Shown here piece by piece: positions 32,962 to 44,438 of a DNA stretch of 64,000 nucleotides; within the stretch, counting starts at the first letter, position 1, and every line of letters begins with the position of its first letter. The translations under genes and the position numbers were made by a program. The DNA is from Qipengyuania sp. HL-TH1 (lineage in GTDB: Bacteria > Pseudomonadota > Alphaproteobacteria > Sphingomonadales > Sphingomonadaceae). The stretch covers positions 3,046,501-3,110,500 of the forward strand of contig NZ_CP142675.1 of assembly GCF_036365825.1 (NCBI RefSeq), given 5' to 3'. The notes under the pieces are model-generated. The model ran no database searches. It was given only the letters and a program-made list of their open reading frames with translations, and had not been told where the DNA came from.

Positions 32962-34197
32962 ATGAACTGGCGAATTGGTTGGGTGCCGTTTTCGGCCCTG
33001 CTGGTCGCGCAGGCTGCCCAAGCGCAGTCGGTCGGCTATGAAGAAACCCTTGCGGCGGCGCGGGCGGAACAGCCCATGCTTGAAGCGGGCGCTTTGCGTG
33101 TACAGGCGAGGCGCGATGCTGCGGACGCAGCGGACGAATTGCCCGATCCACGCGTTCGTGCAGGCGTGATGAACTTGCCGGTCACCGGACCCGCTGCATT
33201 TAATCCGTATGCGCAATTGCCGACGCAGCTCGCGGTGGGCATCGAGCAGGAAATTCCCAATCTTGCCAGGCGGCGAGCACGATACGGCCTTGCCGGATCC
33301 GAAATCGGTATTGCCGAAGCCCGTCTTGGCTTGTCCGAACGTTCCATCCTCGCCGAGGCCGGGACGGCTTGGATTGGCCTGTATTATGCTCAGCAGCGCC
33401 TCGCTCTTGCGCGCGACTCTCTGGACAGCTTAAGGGACTTCGTTCCGGTCGCAGTCAGTGCCGTCGCTTCGGGATCGGCCAGACCTGCCGAAAGCCTTGC
33501 GATCCGGCGCGAGCTTCTCGAAATCGAGGATGCCATTACCCGGATCGAGGCCGCGCGCGCAGCCGCGCGTGCCCGGCTGCAGCGATATATCGCCGGAAGC
33601 GAGCCCGTCGCTGCGGGGGGCGCTCCCCAAGTTACCGTGGACCCGGAAGAGCTTCGGTTCGCGTTGGAGGCCAATCCGGAATTGCGTCTGGCGGATGCCG
33701 AGCAGCGACGTGCCGAAGCTGCAGCCGATCTGGCACGCGCTGAAAAGCGACCTGATTTCGGTGTCAGCGTGACTTATGGCCACCGTAATCCCGATTTCGG
33801 CAGTGCCGTATCGGTCATGGGATCGGTCACTTTACCCATCTTCACCGACAGGCGGCAGAACCCGCGCATCGCGGCAGCCGAAGCAGACGCCGCTGCCGCC
33901 TCGGCCGAGCGCGTCGATCGCCTGAGAGTGATCAGGGCCCGGTTCGAAGCCGATCTGGCTGCGTGGCGCAGCGCACTGCAGCAGTGGGAACGTGCGCGTG
34001 ATCAGCTTCTTCCGCTCGCGCGCGACCGTGCCGAGCTCGAGACCGCCAGCTTCGCTGCTGGCCGTGCAGACCTCGTCGATGTGATCGCGGCCAAATCTGC
34101 GCTGGCATTGCTCGAACTCGAGATCCTTGAACGCGAACAGATGGCTGTCGAAGCCGCTGCAACTCTACGTCTTACATATGGGGAGGACAGGCCATGA
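32962..34197 (+). CDS. cusC: CusC-like outer membrane efflux channel
   Basis: About 411 aa with a signal peptide (WVPFSALLVAQAAQAQS) and the TolC/OEP helical repeats, including ELPDPRVRAGVMNLPV and RRPDF-like EKRPDFGVSVTYGHRNPDFG followed by LPIFTDRRQNPRI. It provides the outer-membrane duct of the downstream CusBA pump. I chose the ATG at 32962 (MNWRIG); other ATG codons lie up to 45 nt upstream. The stop overlaps the cusB start as ATGA. Confidence 0.88.
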   Translation: MNWRIGWVPFSALLVAQAAQAQSVGYEETLAAARAEQPMLEAGALRVQARRDAADAADELPDPRVRAGVMNLPVTGPAAFNPYAQLPTQLAVGIEQEIPNLARRRARYGLAGSEIGIAEARLGLSERSILAEAGTAWIGLYYAQQRLALARDSLDSLRDFVPVAVSAVASGSARPAESLAIRRELLEIEDAITRIEAARAAARARLQRYIAGSEPVAAGGAPQVTVDPEELRFALEANPELRLADAEQRRAEAAADLARAEKRPDFGVSVTYGHRNPDFGSAVSVMGSVTLPIFTDRRQNPRIAAAEADAAAASAERVDRLRVIRARFEADLAAWRSALQQWERARDQLLPLARDRAELETASFAAGRADLVDVIAAKSALALLELEILEREQMAVEAAATLRLTYGEDRP

Positions 34198-35705
34198 ACG
34201 CCGCTTTCGAACGTTTTACGCCGCGCCAGCGCACTTATGCGACCGCCGCAGCCATCGCCCTTGTCAGTCTGGCGACCGGATACGGCTTGTCGATGCTCGG
34301 CGGAGATAGCAGCGGCGAAGAGCTCGGTGCCGACACCGGCTGCGACGAAGTGCTTTACTGGTACGACCCGATGGTGCCCGACCAGCGCTTCGATGAGCCG
34401 GGCAAATCTCCGTTCATGGATATGCAACTGGTCCCAAAATGTGCCGGAGGCGGAGCGCAGGCGGGCGAGGGCGTCAGTATCAGCTCGACCCAAGTGCAGA
34501 ATTTCGGAATTCGCACTGCCGAGGCCGAATACGGCGTGTTGGAACCGGATGTGAGTGTGACTGGCACGCTCGCCTATAACGGTAGCGAAGTAGCGATCGT
34601 GCAGCCGCGCGCGGGCGGCTTTGTGCAGCGGACATATGGTCACGCGCCGCAAGACCTGATTACAAGAGGTGCACCGATCGTCGATCTGCTGATCCCCGAA
34701 TGGGGCGGTGCCCAGCAGGAATTCCTTGCCGTAGCGGCAACAGGAGACGCGGCGCTTACCAATGCTGCCCGCCAACGGTTGCGACTGCTCGGTATGCCGG
34801 AAGGCGTGATCTCCTCAGTCGCTCGAAGCGGCAGACCTCAATCGACGATTACCGTCACCGCGCCGCAATCGGGCGCAATCACATCGCTCGGTATAAGGCC
34901 GGGCATGACCGTCATGGCAGGCCAAAGCCTTGCCGAAATTAGCGGCTACAGCCCGATCTGGCTCGAAGCCGCTGTACCCGAGGCATTGGCCGGAAGCGCC
35001 CGCGTCGGGCAGCCGGTCAGCGCGACGCTCACAGCTTTTCCTGGCGAGCGATTTGCTGGACGGATCATCGCCATCCTGCCGAGCGCGCAGGACACAAGCA
35101 GGACGATTACCGTGCGGGCCGCCATGCTTAATCTAGGGCTTCGGCTCAAACCGGGCATGTTCGCGCAAGTCACATTGGCACCTGAGCGACGTGAGACGTT
35201 GCTGGTTCCTTCGGAAGCGGTCATTCGCACTGGCGAGCGGACTCTTGTGATGATTGCACAGGAAAGCGGCGGCTATCGCCCCGCAGAAATTCGCATCGGC
35301 CGCGAAGCGAACGGGCGCACCGAAGTCCTTGCTGGCCTTGCTGCGGGCGAGCAGGTCGTTACTTCGGGCCAGTTCCTGCTCGACTCCGAAGCCAGTCTTA
35401 CCGGTATCGATGTGCGTCCTGTCGATCAGGCCCCATCGGCGGCGACCCGAGACCAGACGTCAAGCGAGGCCGACGAGCCGCAAACCTATAGGGCAACCGG
35501 TACAATTGAGCGTATCACCTCAAGCAGTGTGACCCTGCGGCACGGCCCGGTGCCTGCACTCGAATGGCCAGCGATGACCATGCCTTTCGCCACCGAGGGG
35601 CCAGAGCAACTGCGCGGTTTCGCGCGCGGTGACCGGGTTTCCTTCACATTTGCGCAGGCCGACACCGGGCCCCGCATTGTCTCGATCCGAAAGACCGGCC
35701 AATGA
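34194..35705 (+). CDS. cusB: CusB-type RND adaptor with HMBD and CusF domains
   Basis: 503 aa. After an N-terminal anchor comes a heavy-metal-binding segment ([20 protein letters not shown] followed by [10 protein letters not shown]), then the adaptor lipoyl, barrel and membrane-proximal domains ([21 protein letters not shown]). At residues 430-500 there is a CusF-like beta-barrel ([31 protein letters not shown]) with the copper-binding W and M-x-M. In E. coli CusF is a separate chaperone that hands Cu+/Ag+ to CusB; here it is attached and a separate cusF also exists. Both ends overlap neighbouring genes (ATGA at 34194 and 35702). Confidence 0.93.
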   Translation: MNAAFERFTPRQRTYATAAAIALVSLATGYGLSMLGGDSSGEELGADTGCDEVLYWYDPMVPDQRFDEPGKSPFMDMQLVPKCAGGGAQAGEGVSISSTQVQNFGIRTAEAEYGVLEPDVSVTGTLAYNGSEVAIVQPRAGGFVQRTYGHAPQDLITRGAPIVDLLIPEWGGAQQEFLAVAATGDAALTNAARQRLRLLGMPEGVISSVARSGRPQSTITVTAPQSGAITSLGIRPGMTVMAGQSLAEISGYSPIWLEAAVPEALAGSARVGQPVSATLTAFPGERFAGRIIAILPSAQDTSRTITVRAAMLNLGLRLKPGMFAQVTLAPERRETLLVPSEAVIRTGERTLVMIAQESGGYRPAEIRIGREANGRTEVLAGLAAGEQVVTSGQFLLDSEASLTGIDVRPVDQAPSAATRDQTSSEADEPQTYRATGTIERITSSSVTLRHGPVPALEWPAMTMPFATEGPEQLRGFARGDRVSFTFAQADTGPRIVSIRKTGQ

Positions 35706-38700
35706 TTGCGCGCATTATCGATAGCTCGATTGCCAATCGCTTCTTCGTGGTGTTGGCGGCGATCGGGCTGGCATTGGCCGGTTTCTGGGCTGTGAGGACA
35801 ACACCGGTCGATGCATTGCCCGATCTGTCCGACGTGCAGGTGGTGATCCGCTCGAACTATCCGGGACAAGCTCCCCGAATTGTCGAGGATCAGGTGACCT
35901 ACCCGATGGCCACAACCATGCTGTCGGTCCCCGGCGCCGAAACAGTGCGCGGCTATTCCTTCTTCGGCGACAGCTATGTCTATGTCATCTTCGAAGACGG
36001 AACCGATCTTTACTGGGCGCGCTCGCGGGTTCTCGAATATCTCAACCAGGTCCAGAATCGGCTGCCCGAAGTAGTTCAGAGTACGCTCGGGCCCGATGCC
36101 ACCGGGGTCGGCTGGATCTACGAATATGCACTGGTGGACCGTAGCGGCGGACACGACCTTGCCGGGCTGCGCAGCTTGCAGGACTGGTTCCTGCGCTACG
36201 AGTTGCAGACCATACCCGGGATCGCCGAGGTCGCCAGCGTTGGCGGCATGGTCAAACAATACCAGATCGTTCTCGATCCCTACCGTATGGCCTCGCTGGG
36301 TGTGACGCATGCGCAGGTTGTCAGGGCAGTTCAGGCGGGCAATCAGGAAACTGGCGGCTCAATTGTCGAGATGGGCGAAGCGGAATATATGGTCCGTGCA
36401 TCGGGTTATCTCGGAACTCTGGCGGATTTCCGCAGCATTCCGCTGCGCGCCGAAGCGGGCGGCGTGCCGGTCACGCTCGGCGATGTCGCGAATGTCCAGA
36501 TCGGTCCGGAACTGCGGCGCGGCATCGCCGAGCTGAACGGTGAAGGCGAGGTTGCAGGCGGTATCGTCATCCTGCGGCAGGGAGCCGACGCGCGGAGCGC
36601 GATTACGGCAGTGGAAGCCAAACTCGAACAATTGCAGGCGAGCCTTCCCGAAGGGGTGGAGATTGTCACCACCTATGACCGCTCGCAACTGATCGACGCA
36701 TCGGTCGAAAACCTGACCACCAAGCTGATCGAGGAATTTATCGTCGTGGCCTTGGTGTGCCTTTTGTTCCTGTGGCACGCGCGCTCGGCTCTGGTCGCGG
36801 TCGTGACGCTGCCTATGGGTGTGCTCGCGGCCTTCCTCGTAATGCGCTTTCAGGGAGTGAACGCCAATATCATGTCGCTCGGCGGTATAGCCATCGCGAT
36901 CGGGGCGATGGTCGATGCGGCGGTGGTCATGATCGAGAATGCCCATAAACACATCGAACGGTGGACTGAGGAAAATCCCGATGCGGTTCTGTCCGTCAAC
37001 GAGCGATGGCGTATCGTCACCGATGCCTCGAAGGAAGTCGGCCCGGCGTTGTTCTTCAGCCTGCTGATCATCACCTTGTCGTTCCTGCCGGTATTTACCC
37101 TGCAGGCGCAGGAAGGACGGCTCTTCGCGCCGCTCGCCTTCACCAAGACCTATGCCATGGCTGCTGCCGCGATCCTTTCAATCACTCTGGTTCCAGTACT
37201 GATGGGTTGGCTGATCCGGGGTAAGATCCCTGCAGAGGACAGCAATCCGGTTAACCGCGTGCTGACCCGCGCTTACCGACCCGGTCTCGACTGGGTTATG
37301 CGCCGCCCCAAGACCACGCTGGCCATCGCCGGTCTGATCTTCTTGACGACGCTTGTTCCCTTTTCCCGGCTCGGCGGTGAGTTTCTCCCACCGCTCGATG
37401 AAGGCGACCTTCTCTACATGCCCAGCGCCCTGCCCGGACTGTCACCCGGCGAGGCGTCGGCGCTGCTCCAGCGCACCGACCGGCTGATCATGACCGTACC
37501 GGAAGTCGAAACCGTGTTCGGCAAGGCCGGCCGTGCCGACACCGCCACCGACCCCGCCCCGCTCACCATGTTCGAGACAACCATCCGCTTCAAACCGCGC
37601 GAGGAATGGCGCGAGGGCATGACGCCCGACATGCTGGTCGAGGAACTGGATCGTGCCGTGCAGGTGCCCGGCCTCGCCAATGTCTGGGTCCCGCCAATTC
37701 GCAACCGGATCGACATGCTCGCTACAGGGATCAAGAGCCCGATAGGGATCAAGGTTTCCGGAGAAGACCTGGGCGAGCTCGAACGAGTTGCGCTCCAGGT
37801 CGAACAAGCCGCCAAGAACGTTCCGGGCGTGAGCTCTGCACTGGCCGAACGGCTATCGGGAGGCCGCTATGTCGATGTCGATATCGACCGGCTGGAAGCA
37901 GCCCGCTACGGCCTCAACATCGCCGACGTCCAGCAGATCGTATCTGGCGCAATCGGCGGTGCAAACGTGGCCCGCAGCGTGGAGGGGCTGGCGCGATATC
38001 CGATCAACGTGCGGTATCCGCGCGAAATTCGTGACAGCGTGGACGAGCTGCGTAACCTGCCGGTTCTCACCCCGTCGGGTCAGCAGATTACGCTTGGCAC
38101 CGTGGCTGCTGTCAGCGTGACCAGCGGCCCGCCCATGCTCAAGAGCGAGCAGGGCCGACCGACAAGCTATGTCTACATTGATGTGCGCGGACGCGATCTT
38201 ACCTCGGTGGTTGGCGATTTGCAGGAAGTCATCGCCGCAGAAGTCGATCTGCCAGCGGGTGTCAGCCTGTCCTATGCCGGGCAATTCGAATATCTCACAC
38301 GTGCCTATGAACGCCTGCAGATTGTCGTCCCGGCGACGCTCGCAATCATATTTCTGCTGCTCTATCTGATCTTCCGCCGGTTCGACGAGGCGCTGCTCAT
38401 CATGGGCACGTTGCCATTCGCGCTGACCGGTGGCTTCTGGCTGCTTTACCTGATGGGGTACAACCAGTCCGTCGCAACCGCTGTCGGCTTTATTGCGCTG
38501 GCCGGTGTGTCTGCGGAATTCGGCGTCATCATGCTGATCTACCTGAAAGCCGCGTTGGACCGGCGCGGCGAGAATGCAGATGCAGAGGAAGTCTCTGCCG
38601 CCATCCGCGAAGGCGCCTTGCTGCGAGTGAGGCCCAAGGCGATGACCGTGGCGGTTCTCTTGGCCGGTCTGTTCCCGATCCTGATCGGCACTGGGGCTGG

Positions 38701-38869
38701 CTCCGAAGTGATGAGCCGAATCGTCGCGCCGATGATCGGCGGAATGATCACAGCTCCGCTTTTGTCCATGTTTGTACTTCCCGCCGCATATCTGTTGTTG
38801 CGGCGTCCCCGGCCAGATCGGCCAAACCACTCCGAAGGAGAAGAAAAATGCGTACCACAACCCTCTTGA
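35702..38869 (+). CDS. cusA: CusA-type Cu+/Ag+ RND efflux pump
   Basis: 1055 aa, a full-length HME-RND protein. The three methionines that bind copper in E. coli CusA have counterparts in [26 protein letters not shown] and [21 protein letters not shown]4 has [23 protein letters not shown], the Cu/Ag form of the relay motif, distinct from the CzcA form in this window. It exports Cu+ or Ag+ across the envelope with CusB and CusC. Its end overlaps the cusF start by 22 nt. Confidence 0.95.
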   Translation: MIARIIDSSIANRFFVVLAAIGLALAGFWAVRTTPVDALPDLSDVQVVIRSNYPGQAPRIVEDQVTYPMATTMLSVPGAETVRGYSFFGDSYVYVIFEDGTDLYWARSRVLEYLNQVQNRLPEVVQSTLGPDATGVGWIYEYALVDRSGGHDLAGLRSLQDWFLRYELQTIPGIAEVASVGGMVKQYQIVLDPYRMASLGVTHAQVVRAVQAGNQETGGSIVEMGEAEYMVRASGYLGTLADFRSIPLRAEAGGVPVTLGDVANVQIGPELRRGIAELNGEGEVAGGIVILRQGADARSAITAVEAKLEQLQASLPEGVEIVTTYDRSQLIDASVENLTTKLIEEFIVVALVCLLFLWHARSALVAVVTLPMGVLAAFLVMRFQGVNANIMSLGGIAIAIGAMVDAAVVMIENAHKHIERWTEENPDAVLSVNERWRIVTDASKEVGPALFFSLLIITLSFLPVFTLQAQEGRLFAPLAFTKTYAMAAAAILSITLVPVLMGWLIRGKIPAEDSNPVNRVLTRAYRPGLDWVMRRPKTTLAIAGLIFLTTLVPFSRLGGEFLPPLDEGDLLYMPSALPGLSPGEASALLQRTDRLIMTVPEVETVFGKAGRADTATDPAPLTMFETTIRFKPREEWREGMTPDMLVEELDRAVQVPGLANVWVPPIRNRIDMLATGIKSPIGIKVSGEDLGELERVALQVEQAAKNVPGVSSALAERLSGGRYVDVDIDRLEAARYGLNIADVQQIVSGAIGGANVARSVEGLARYPINVRYPREIRDSVDELRNLPVLTPSGQQITLGTVAAVSVTSGPPMLKSEQGRPTSYVYIDVRGRDLTSVVGDLQEVIAAEVDLPAGVSLSYAGQFEYLTRAYERLQIVVPATLAIIFLLLYLIFRRFDEALLIMGTLPFALTGGFWLLYLMGYNQSVATAVGFIALAGVSAEFGVIMLIYLKAALDRRGENADAEEVSAAIREGALLRVRPKAMTVAVLLAGLFPILIGTGAGSEVMSRIVAPMIGGMITAPLLSMFVLPAAYLLLRRPRPDRPNHSEGEEKCVPQPS

Positions 38870-39231
38870 CCTCATTGGCCGCCCCGCTGGCGCTGGCAGC
38901 CTGTGATTCCGGCCAGGATATGGCTGAGATGAACGATATGCCGATGGCTGAAGATGGCATGATGATGGATGATCAGGACATGTCGGCAATGGACCCTGGT
39001 GACATGATGCAGACCGCCAGCGCTGAGGGAACCGTCACCGCCATCGATGGCGAAGCTGGCACGATCACCGTCGAGCATGGCCCGGTCGCCGCAATTGACT
39101 GGCCGGCAATGACGATGGCGTTCGAGGCAGACGAGCAACTGCGGAGTGATGTCAGCGTCGGTGAGGGAATTTCCTTCGAGTTTCGTACTGGTCCTGAAGG
39201 CAGTGTGATCACGTCGATCACGAAGCAGTGA
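38848..39231 (+). CDS. cusF: CusF-like copper chaperone, Met-rich lipoprotein
   Basis: 127 aa. The signal peptide ends in a lipobox (LALAAC), indicating membrane anchoring. A Met/Asp-rich linker ([15 protein letters not shown]...) leads to the CusF beta-barrel: [20 protein letters not shown], then [12 protein letters not shown] with the Trp and M-x-M copper ligands. It presumably carries periplasmic Cu+ to the pump. The gene starts within the cusA 3' end and is followed 55 nt later by the multicopper oxidase. Confidence 0.92.
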   Translation: MRTTTLLTSLAAPLALAACDSGQDMAEMNDMPMAEDGMMMDDQDMSAMDPGDMMQTASAEGTVTAIDGEAGTITVEHGPVAAIDWPAMTMAFEADEQLRSDVSVGEGISFEFRTGPEGSVITSITKQ

Positions 39232-39286
39232 AACGATGGGGCGGCGTCGGACAAATCCGGTGTCGCCCTCGAGGAGCAACGCTATC

Positions 39287-40828
39287 ATGAACCGCAAAGG
39301 CCAGGTATTCCCCATCGAGCGTCGTGCATTGCTGAAGCACGCGGGCCTGGCCGCAGCGGGATTTGCGGTCATGCCGCTTGCAGCGTGCGAGGCACCCAAC
39401 AAGCTTTTGCAGGGCAGCACTGGCGGTTCCAACCCGCTCGCCATACCGCCGTTGCAGGTGGGCCGGATCGAACAGGGCGAGCGTGTTTTTCGCCTCTCCT
39501 TGACCTCGGGCCAGAAGGAATTCGTGGCTGGCGTCGCCTCACCCACGATCGGCATTGACGCACCCTATCTCGGGCCGACACTGGAAATGCGCCGCGGCGA
39601 ACGGGTGCGCTTCCACATCGACAATAATCTGGCCGAAGGCGCCACGGTCCATTGGCACGGGTTCGAACTCCCCGCCTCTGCCGATGGCGGACCGCATCAA
39701 CTGATCTGCCCAGGCGAGAGGTGGAGCCCGTCTTTCGAAGTGCGCCAGCGCGCCTCGCTCTACTGGTATCATTCGCATCTGCACCGCAGAGCCGGGTCGC
39801 AGGTTTATGCCGGACTTGCCGCGCCGATCTATGTGCGCGACGATCAAGAAGAGCGCCTCGGTCTGCCGAGCGAATATGGCATCGACGACATTCCGCTGAT
39901 CGTCCAGGACCGGATGATCGATGGGTCCGGTCAACTGATTTACCCAAGCGGAATGCAAGCGCGCATGATGGGCGTTCGTGGCAACCGGATTTACGTCAAC
40001 GGCACCGAAGACGCTGTCTTTGACGCAGCGACCGGACAGCTCCGTCTGCGCCTTCTCAACGGATCGAACGCACGGTTCTATGATTTCTCGCTTGAGGGCG
40101 GTGCACCGATGCAGCTTATTGCGAGCGACGGCGGCTTGCTTGATCGACCCCATCCTGTCCGGTCGCTCAGGCTTGCGCCGGGGGAGCGGGCGCAGATCAT
40201 CCTTGATCTCGCCGAAGGACGCCCGCTGCGCCTTGTCGCCAGCAGCCCGGACAACATGATGGGCATGATGGGCGGACAGGGCCGCGGCATGATGGGCGGA
40301 GGGATGATGGGCCGTGGAAATGACGGTGATCCTTCCGGCGGGGTATTTCGCATTCTCGACATCAGGCCCGCAGATACGGCTCGGTCTGTCAGGCTGCCGG
40401 CCGAACTTGCTCCGCTTGGTGTGCCCGATCCATCGCTCGCCGTGCGAACCCGCCGGTTTGTGATCGATATGGGTATGATGGGCGGGGGAATGTCGATCAA
40501 TGACGCGGCGATGGACATGGATGTCATCAACGAACGCGTGCCGGTCGGACAATGGGAAATATGGGAGATCGCCAACGCTTCGATGATGGCGCACCCCTTC
40601 CATATCCATAATACGCAGTTTCGCGTGATCGAGCGCAATGGCCGCGCGCCGCCGCCGCTGGAAACGGGATACAAGGACACCGTGGTGGTGAACCCGCGCG
40701 AACAGGTGCGCGTACTGGTCCGCTTCGAGGAAAACACCGACCCGGACCTGCCCTACATGTACCATTGCCACATCCTCGAGCACGAGGATGCAGGTATGAT
40801 GGGGCAATTCGTCGTCATGAACAGCTAG
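39287..40828 (+). CDS. Multicopper oxidase (CueO/CopA-like), Met-rich
   Basis: About 513 aa. The ATG at 39287 has GAGGAG upstream and gives a signal with twin Arg (IERRALLKHAGLAAAGFAVM) followed by a lipobox-like LAAC, so it may be a Tat-exported lipoprotein. Copper motifs are HWHGFELP, WYHSHLH, HPFHIHN and YHCHILEHEDAGMMGQF. A Met/Gly segment (MMGMMGGQGRGMMGGGMMG, near residue 330) resembles the Cu+-binding insert of CueO. It probably oxidises Cu+ to the less harmful Cu2+ in the periplasm. The 8197-9816 protein is a close paralogue. Confidence 0.93.
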   Translation: MNRKGQVFPIERRALLKHAGLAAAGFAVMPLAACEAPNKLLQGSTGGSNPLAIPPLQVGRIEQGERVFRLSLTSGQKEFVAGVASPTIGIDAPYLGPTLEMRRGERVRFHIDNNLAEGATVHWHGFELPASADGGPHQLICPGERWSPSFEVRQRASLYWYHSHLHRRAGSQVYAGLAAPIYVRDDQEERLGLPSEYGIDDIPLIVQDRMIDGSGQLIYPSGMQARMMGVRGNRIYVNGTEDAVFDAATGQLRLRLLNGSNARFYDFSLEGGAPMQLIASDGGLLDRPHPVRSLRLAPGERAQIILDLAEGRPLRLVASSPDNMMGMMGGQGRGMMGGGMMGRGNDGDPSGGVFRILDIRPADTARSVRLPAELAPLGVPDPSLAVRTRRFVIDMGMMGGGMSINDAAMDMDVINERVPVGQWEIWEIANASMMAHPFHIHNTQFRVIERNGRAPPPLETGYKDTVVVNPREQVRVLVRFEENTDPDLPYMYHCHILEHEDAGMMGQFVVMNS

Positions 40829-40840
40829 GAAGGAAATGTT

Positions 40841-43171
40841 GTGAGCAAGGATGAAAGCGTAATCGAGGGCACTGCCATCGACCCGGTATGCGGCATGAGC
40901 GTTGCGATCGACGGCGCGAAGCACATTGCGCCGTATGAAGGCGCCGAGCACTATTTCTGTTCTTCGCGCTGCCACGACAAGTTCCTTGCTGATCCCGAAC
41001 TCTACCTGTCGGGCGCGCACCTCAATGCGGTCGAAGAGGTGCCTGAGGGGACGATTTATACTTGCCCAATGCACCCTGAAATCCGGCAGCCCGGCCCCGG
41101 TTCGTGCCCGATTTGCGGAATGGCGCTCGAACCGGAGATGGTCTCGCTCGACGATGGACCAGACCCTGAACTGATCGATATGCGTCGCCGCTTTTGGTGG
41201 AGCGCGCTCCTGACGCTGCCATTGTTCGTCTATGCAATGGGCGACATGGTTCCCTGGATCAGTTTCGACCAGCTTATCGAATCTGCCTATGCACAATGGG
41301 CGCAGTTCGCTCTCGCTACCCCCGTCGTTCTGTGGGGAGCCTGGCCGTTTTTCACCCGCGCCGTCGAGTCGCTGAAGACGCGCAATCTCAACATGTTCAC
41401 GCTGATCGGGTTCGGCGTGGCGATCGCCTACATTTTCAGCGTGGTGGCAACGATTGCACCGCATATTTTCCCGCCCGCGTTTCATGACCATTCGGGGCGG
41501 GTCGGGGTCTACTTTGAGGCCGCGGCTGTCATCACGACGTTGGTCTTGCTGGGGCAGGTCCTCGAGCTCAAGGCAAGGGGCTCGACCTCCAGCGCATTGC
41601 GCGCGCTGCTCGAACTGGCTCCGCCAAGCGCGGTCAAAATCTTCGGGTCCGGCGACGAGCGCGAGGTGCCGCTCGATCAGCTGGCCACCGGTGATCGTCT
41701 GCGCGTCCGTCCCGGCGACAAAGTGCCCGTCGATGGCGAGATTGAGGAGGGTTCGAGCGCAATCGATGAATCCATGATCAGTGGTGAACCGCTGCCCGTC
41801 GCCAAGAAAACCGGCGACACAGTTATAGGCGGGACAGTCAATCAGACCGGCGGCTTTGTCATGCGCGCCACCGGTGTAGGCAAGGACACGATGCTGTCCA
41901 AGATCGTCCAGATGGTAGCCGAAGCGCAGCGCAGCCGCGCACCGATCCAGCGCTTGGCGGATCAGGTGGCGGGCTGGTTCGTGCCCGCCGTGGTGGTGAT
42001 CGCCATCGTCACGTTCATAGTCTGGGCTATCTGGGGCCCCGCGCCCGCGCTGGCCTATGCGCTGGTCAATGCCATCGCAGTCTTGATCATCGCCTGTCCG
42101 TGCGCGCTTGGGCTTGCCACGCCGATGTCGATCATGACCGGTACCGGTAAGGGCGCGCAGCATGGCATTCTGATCCGTAACGCCGAGGCGCTCGAAACAT
42201 TGGAGAAGATCGATACGCTGGTGGTCGACAAGACAGGCACGCTGACGATGGGCAAACCCGACCTGGTGGCAGTGACACCTGCAAACGGAATTGACGAAAC
42301 CGAATTCCTGGCCGCGGTCGCGGGTGTCGAGATGGGAAGCGAGCATCCGCTGGCCCATGCGATCGTCGAAGGCGCAAAAGCGCGCGGCGTATCGCCGGCC
42401 GAGGCCACAGACCTCGCCTCGACCACCGGCGAAGGTGTCGAGGCCAGCGTGCAGGACCGCCGCGTTGCTATCGGCAATGAGAAGATGATGCGACGTGTCG
42501 GTATCGACGATGACGTCTGGCTTGGCTCGGCGGAGGGCGGTCGCAAGCAGGGCCAGACAGTTATGTTCGTCGCGTTCGATGGCCGTCCGGCAGGTCTCAT
42601 TGCGGTAGCCGATCCGATCAAGCCGACCAGCGCTGCGGCGATTGCGGCGCTTCATTCGCGCGACATCCGGGTGGTGATGCTCACCGGCGATAGCCGTGGC
42701 ACAGCCGAAGCGGTGGCGCGCGAAATGGGGATCGACGAGGTGCATGCCAATGTCTCTCCGGAAGACAAGCACAGCAAGATTGAGGAGCTGAAGGCACAAG
42801 GCCGCCGCGTCGGTATGGCCGGAGACGGCATCAACGATGCCCCCGCGCTGGCCGCTGCAGATGTCGGAATCGCCATGGGTACCGGCACCGATGTGGCGAT
42901 TGAGAGCGCAGGCGTGACTCTGGTGCGCGGTGATTTGACAGGGGTAGTCCAGGCCATCGTGCTGTCGCGCTCAACGATGCGCAACATCCGGCAGAACCTG
43001 TTCTTCGCGTTTGGTTATAACACGCTTGGCATTCCGGTCGCCGCAGGCGTGCTGTTTCCGTTCTTCGGATTGCTGCTGAGTCCCATGATCGCGGCGGCGG
43101 CCATGAGCCTCTCTTCTGTATCGGTGATCGCGAATGCGCTGCGGCTGCGGAGCCTGCGCCTGGACACATGA
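40841..43171 (+). CDS. copA: Cu+-exporting P1B-type ATPase
   Basis: 776 aa from a GTG start. The N-terminus has a YHS domain (DPVCGMSV ... [10 protein letters not shown]) and a heavy-metal-binding domain ([21 protein letters not shown]) instead of the usual CxxC HMA domain. Eight spans follow, with [13 protein letters not shown] in TM6, the phosphorylated Asp in DKTGTLTMG, the SEHPLAHA motif, the [10 protein letters not shown] hinge, and YN plus [15 protein letters not shown] in TM7/8, which mark Cu+ specificity. It pumps cytoplasmic Cu+ to the periplasm, where the preceding oxidase and CusCBA act. Confidence 0.95.
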   Translation: MSKDESVIEGTAIDPVCGMSVAIDGAKHIAPYEGAEHYFCSSRCHDKFLADPELYLSGAHLNAVEEVPEGTIYTCPMHPEIRQPGPGSCPICGMALEPEMVSLDDGPDPELIDMRRRFWWSALLTLPLFVYAMGDMVPWISFDQLIESAYAQWAQFALATPVVLWGAWPFFTRAVESLKTRNLNMFTLIGFGVAIAYIFSVVATIAPHIFPPAFHDHSGRVGVYFEAAAVITTLVLLGQVLELKARGSTSSALRALLELAPPSAVKIFGSGDEREVPLDQLATGDRLRVRPGDKVPVDGEIEEGSSAIDESMISGEPLPVAKKTGDTVIGGTVNQTGGFVMRATGVGKDTMLSKIVQMVAEAQRSRAPIQRLADQVAGWFVPAVVVIAIVTFIVWAIWGPAPALAYALVNAIAVLIIACPCALGLATPMSIMTGTGKGAQHGILIRNAEALETLEKIDTLVVDKTGTLTMGKPDLVAVTPANGIDETEFLAAVAGVEMGSEHPLAHAIVEGAKARGVSPAEATDLASTTGEGVEASVQDRRVAIGNEKMMRRVGIDDDVWLGSAEGGRKQGQTVMFVAFDGRPAGLIAVADPIKPTSAAAIAALHSRDIRVVMLTGDSRGTAEAVAREMGIDEVHANVSPEDKHSKIEELKAQGRRVGMAGDGINDAPALAAADVGIAMGTGTDVAIESAGVTLVRGDLTGVVQAIVLSRSTMRNIRQNLFFAFGYNTLGIPVAAGVLFPFFGLLLSPMIAAAAMSLSSVSVIANALRLRSLRLDT

Positions 43172-43187
43172 CGCCGAATGGCGGCGA

Positions 43188-43988
43188 TCACAACAAAGCC
43201 GTCGTTACCCATTCGCCGGTGACGAACACACCGACAAGGATCACGACTGCAGAGAAAATGTATGTTAGCGTCCGCTTGCGCGCCGCGAGGCTGTGCGAGG
43301 CCCAGGTTCCCAGCCAGCCCCCCATCGCGCCTCCGCCAATGAAGAACCCGGCGATCGGCCAATTGATCAGCCCGTCCAATGCGTAATTGGCGGCCGTGGT
43401 GGCGCCGAAAGCGGTTACGGAGACTAGCGAAGAGCCGATCGCATTGAGGATCGGCATGGCCGTCGCGGCAACCAGGCCCGGCACCACCAGGAACCCGCCG
43501 CCGATACCGAAAAAGCCGGACAGTGCGCCGACAACAAACCCACCGGCCGCCAGCCGCGGGGTCAACCGCAATGCGGTCGCTGCGGTAAGGCGGACATCCG
43601 GGTCGGACCCACCCGATTTTTCGCGTATCATCGACAGGCCGACAATGATCATCACCAAGCCGAACAGGCCCAGCAGGAGATCGCCCTGTGTCATCTTCCC
43701 CATAGTCGATCCCGCCGCTGCACCGATAATACCGAATGCCGCGAAAAGACTTGCGCAACGCCATTTCACACTGCCGCCACGGGCATGTAACAGCAGGTTG
43801 GCCAAGGCGCTCGCGGCCACGGCGGCAGCGGATGTGGCGATTGCGACATGTGTGTCGCGAACGCCGACAACATAGATCAATAGCGGCACGGCGAGGATCG
43901 ATCCCCCGCCGCCGATCAAACCCAGCGAGAACCCCACGAGGAGCCCTGAGGCTAGCGACAATGACGCCTGAACAAGACCGATATCCAT
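43188..43988 (-). CDS. TauE/SafE family sulfite-type exporter
   Basis: 266 aa with eight spans in two repeats: LASGLLVGFSLGLIGGGGSILAVPLL and GGFVVGALSGFFGIGGGFLVVP. This is the standard signature of TauE/SafE permeases that export sulfite or related sulfur anions. I chose the ATG at 43988; the frame continues upstream but into the regulator gene. It lies 19 nt after the bigR-like gene on the same strand and is the natural exit route for sulfite made by the persulfide dioxygenase at 44935. Confidence 0.92.
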   Translation of the reverse strand: MDIGLVQASLSLASGLLVGFSLGLIGGGGSILAVPLLIYVVGVRDTHVAIATSAAAVAASALANLLLHARGGSVKWRCASLFAAFGIIGAAAGSTMGKMTQGDLLLGLFGLVMIIVGLSMIREKSGGSDPDVRLTAATALRLTPRLAAGGFVVGALSGFFGIGGGFLVVPGLVAATAMPILNAIGSSLVSVTAFGATTAANYALDGLINWPIAGFFIGGGAMGGWLGTWASHSLAARKRTLTYIFSAVVILVGVFVTGEWVTTALL

Positions 43989-44007
43989 CAGGCGGGCGCA
44001 GCCGTCA

Positions 44008-44340
44008 TTAACTTGTCTCGCCGGGCCTGCTGCCGGCTTCGCCGTCCGGACTGCAATAGATGGCGTAAAGCGTTTCCAGCACACGCCGTGTCGCATCGCC
44101 GGACAGGGAATAGTGGATTGAGCGACCGTCTCGCCGCGCTGCGACCAAACCGTCCTTGCGCATCAGCGAAAGATGCTGCGAGACGACGGTTTCACCGATC
44201 TCCAGCAAATTGGCCAGCTCGCCCACGCTGCGCTCGCCCTCCACAAGCTGGCAGGCGATCATCAGGCGGTTGTGGCTGCCCAATGCCTTGAGCAGGGTCA
44301 CCGCCTTTTCGGCTTGTTTGCGAATATCTTCGGCTTGCAT
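44008..44340 (-). CDS. bigR: ArsR/SmtB repressor of the BigR/SqrR persulfide-sensing type
   Basis: 110 aa winged-helix repressor (LGSHNRLMIACQLVEGERSV, VVSQHLSLMRKDGLV, RDGRSIHYSL). It has exactly two Cys, at residues 30 and 96, 66 residues apart, which equals the spacing of Cys42 and Cys108 in BigR that form the persulfide-sensing bond. It therefore probably derepresses sulfide-oxidation genes on reactive sulfur. The ATG at 44340 is used. It is divergent from the phosphatase-like/dioxygenase genes, and a palindromic AT-rich operator lies between. Confidence 0.9.
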   Translation of the reverse strand: MQAEDIRKQAEKAVTLLKALGSHNRLMIACQLVEGERSVGELANLLEIGETVVSQHLSLMRKDGLVAARRDGRSIHYSLSGDATRRVLETLYAIYCSPDGEAGSRPGETS

Positions 44341-44341
44341 A

Positions 44342-44373
44342 CTTGCATATATGCGAAGGTGTGCATATAAAGT
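44342..44373. promoter_or_regulatory. Candidate BigR/ArsR operator
   Basis: The dyad CTTGCATATATGCGAAG (44342-44358) has a perfect 10-bp core GCATATATGC. It is followed by a second half-site GTGCATATAA (44361-44370), directly before the bigR ATG and within the divergent intergenic region. AT-rich dyads overlapping the promoter are typical of ArsR/BigR repressors. Binding would control both the bigR-tauE and the phosphatase-dioxygenase transcripts. Confidence 0.55.
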
Positions 44374-44438
44374 CAATCGTAATCTGCCCCCGCGCTATTG
44401 CGGGCCGGGAGCTTTGAGCCAGATCCAGGATATTCCTT

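Noticed and set aside
39539..42799. 1086-codon open frame on the minus strand
   Set aside because: It is antisense to the multicopper oxidase and the Cu+ ATPase, both with full motif sets. The frame is an effect of GC-rich codon bias; its product is His/Arg-rich with no domain and no ribosome site.
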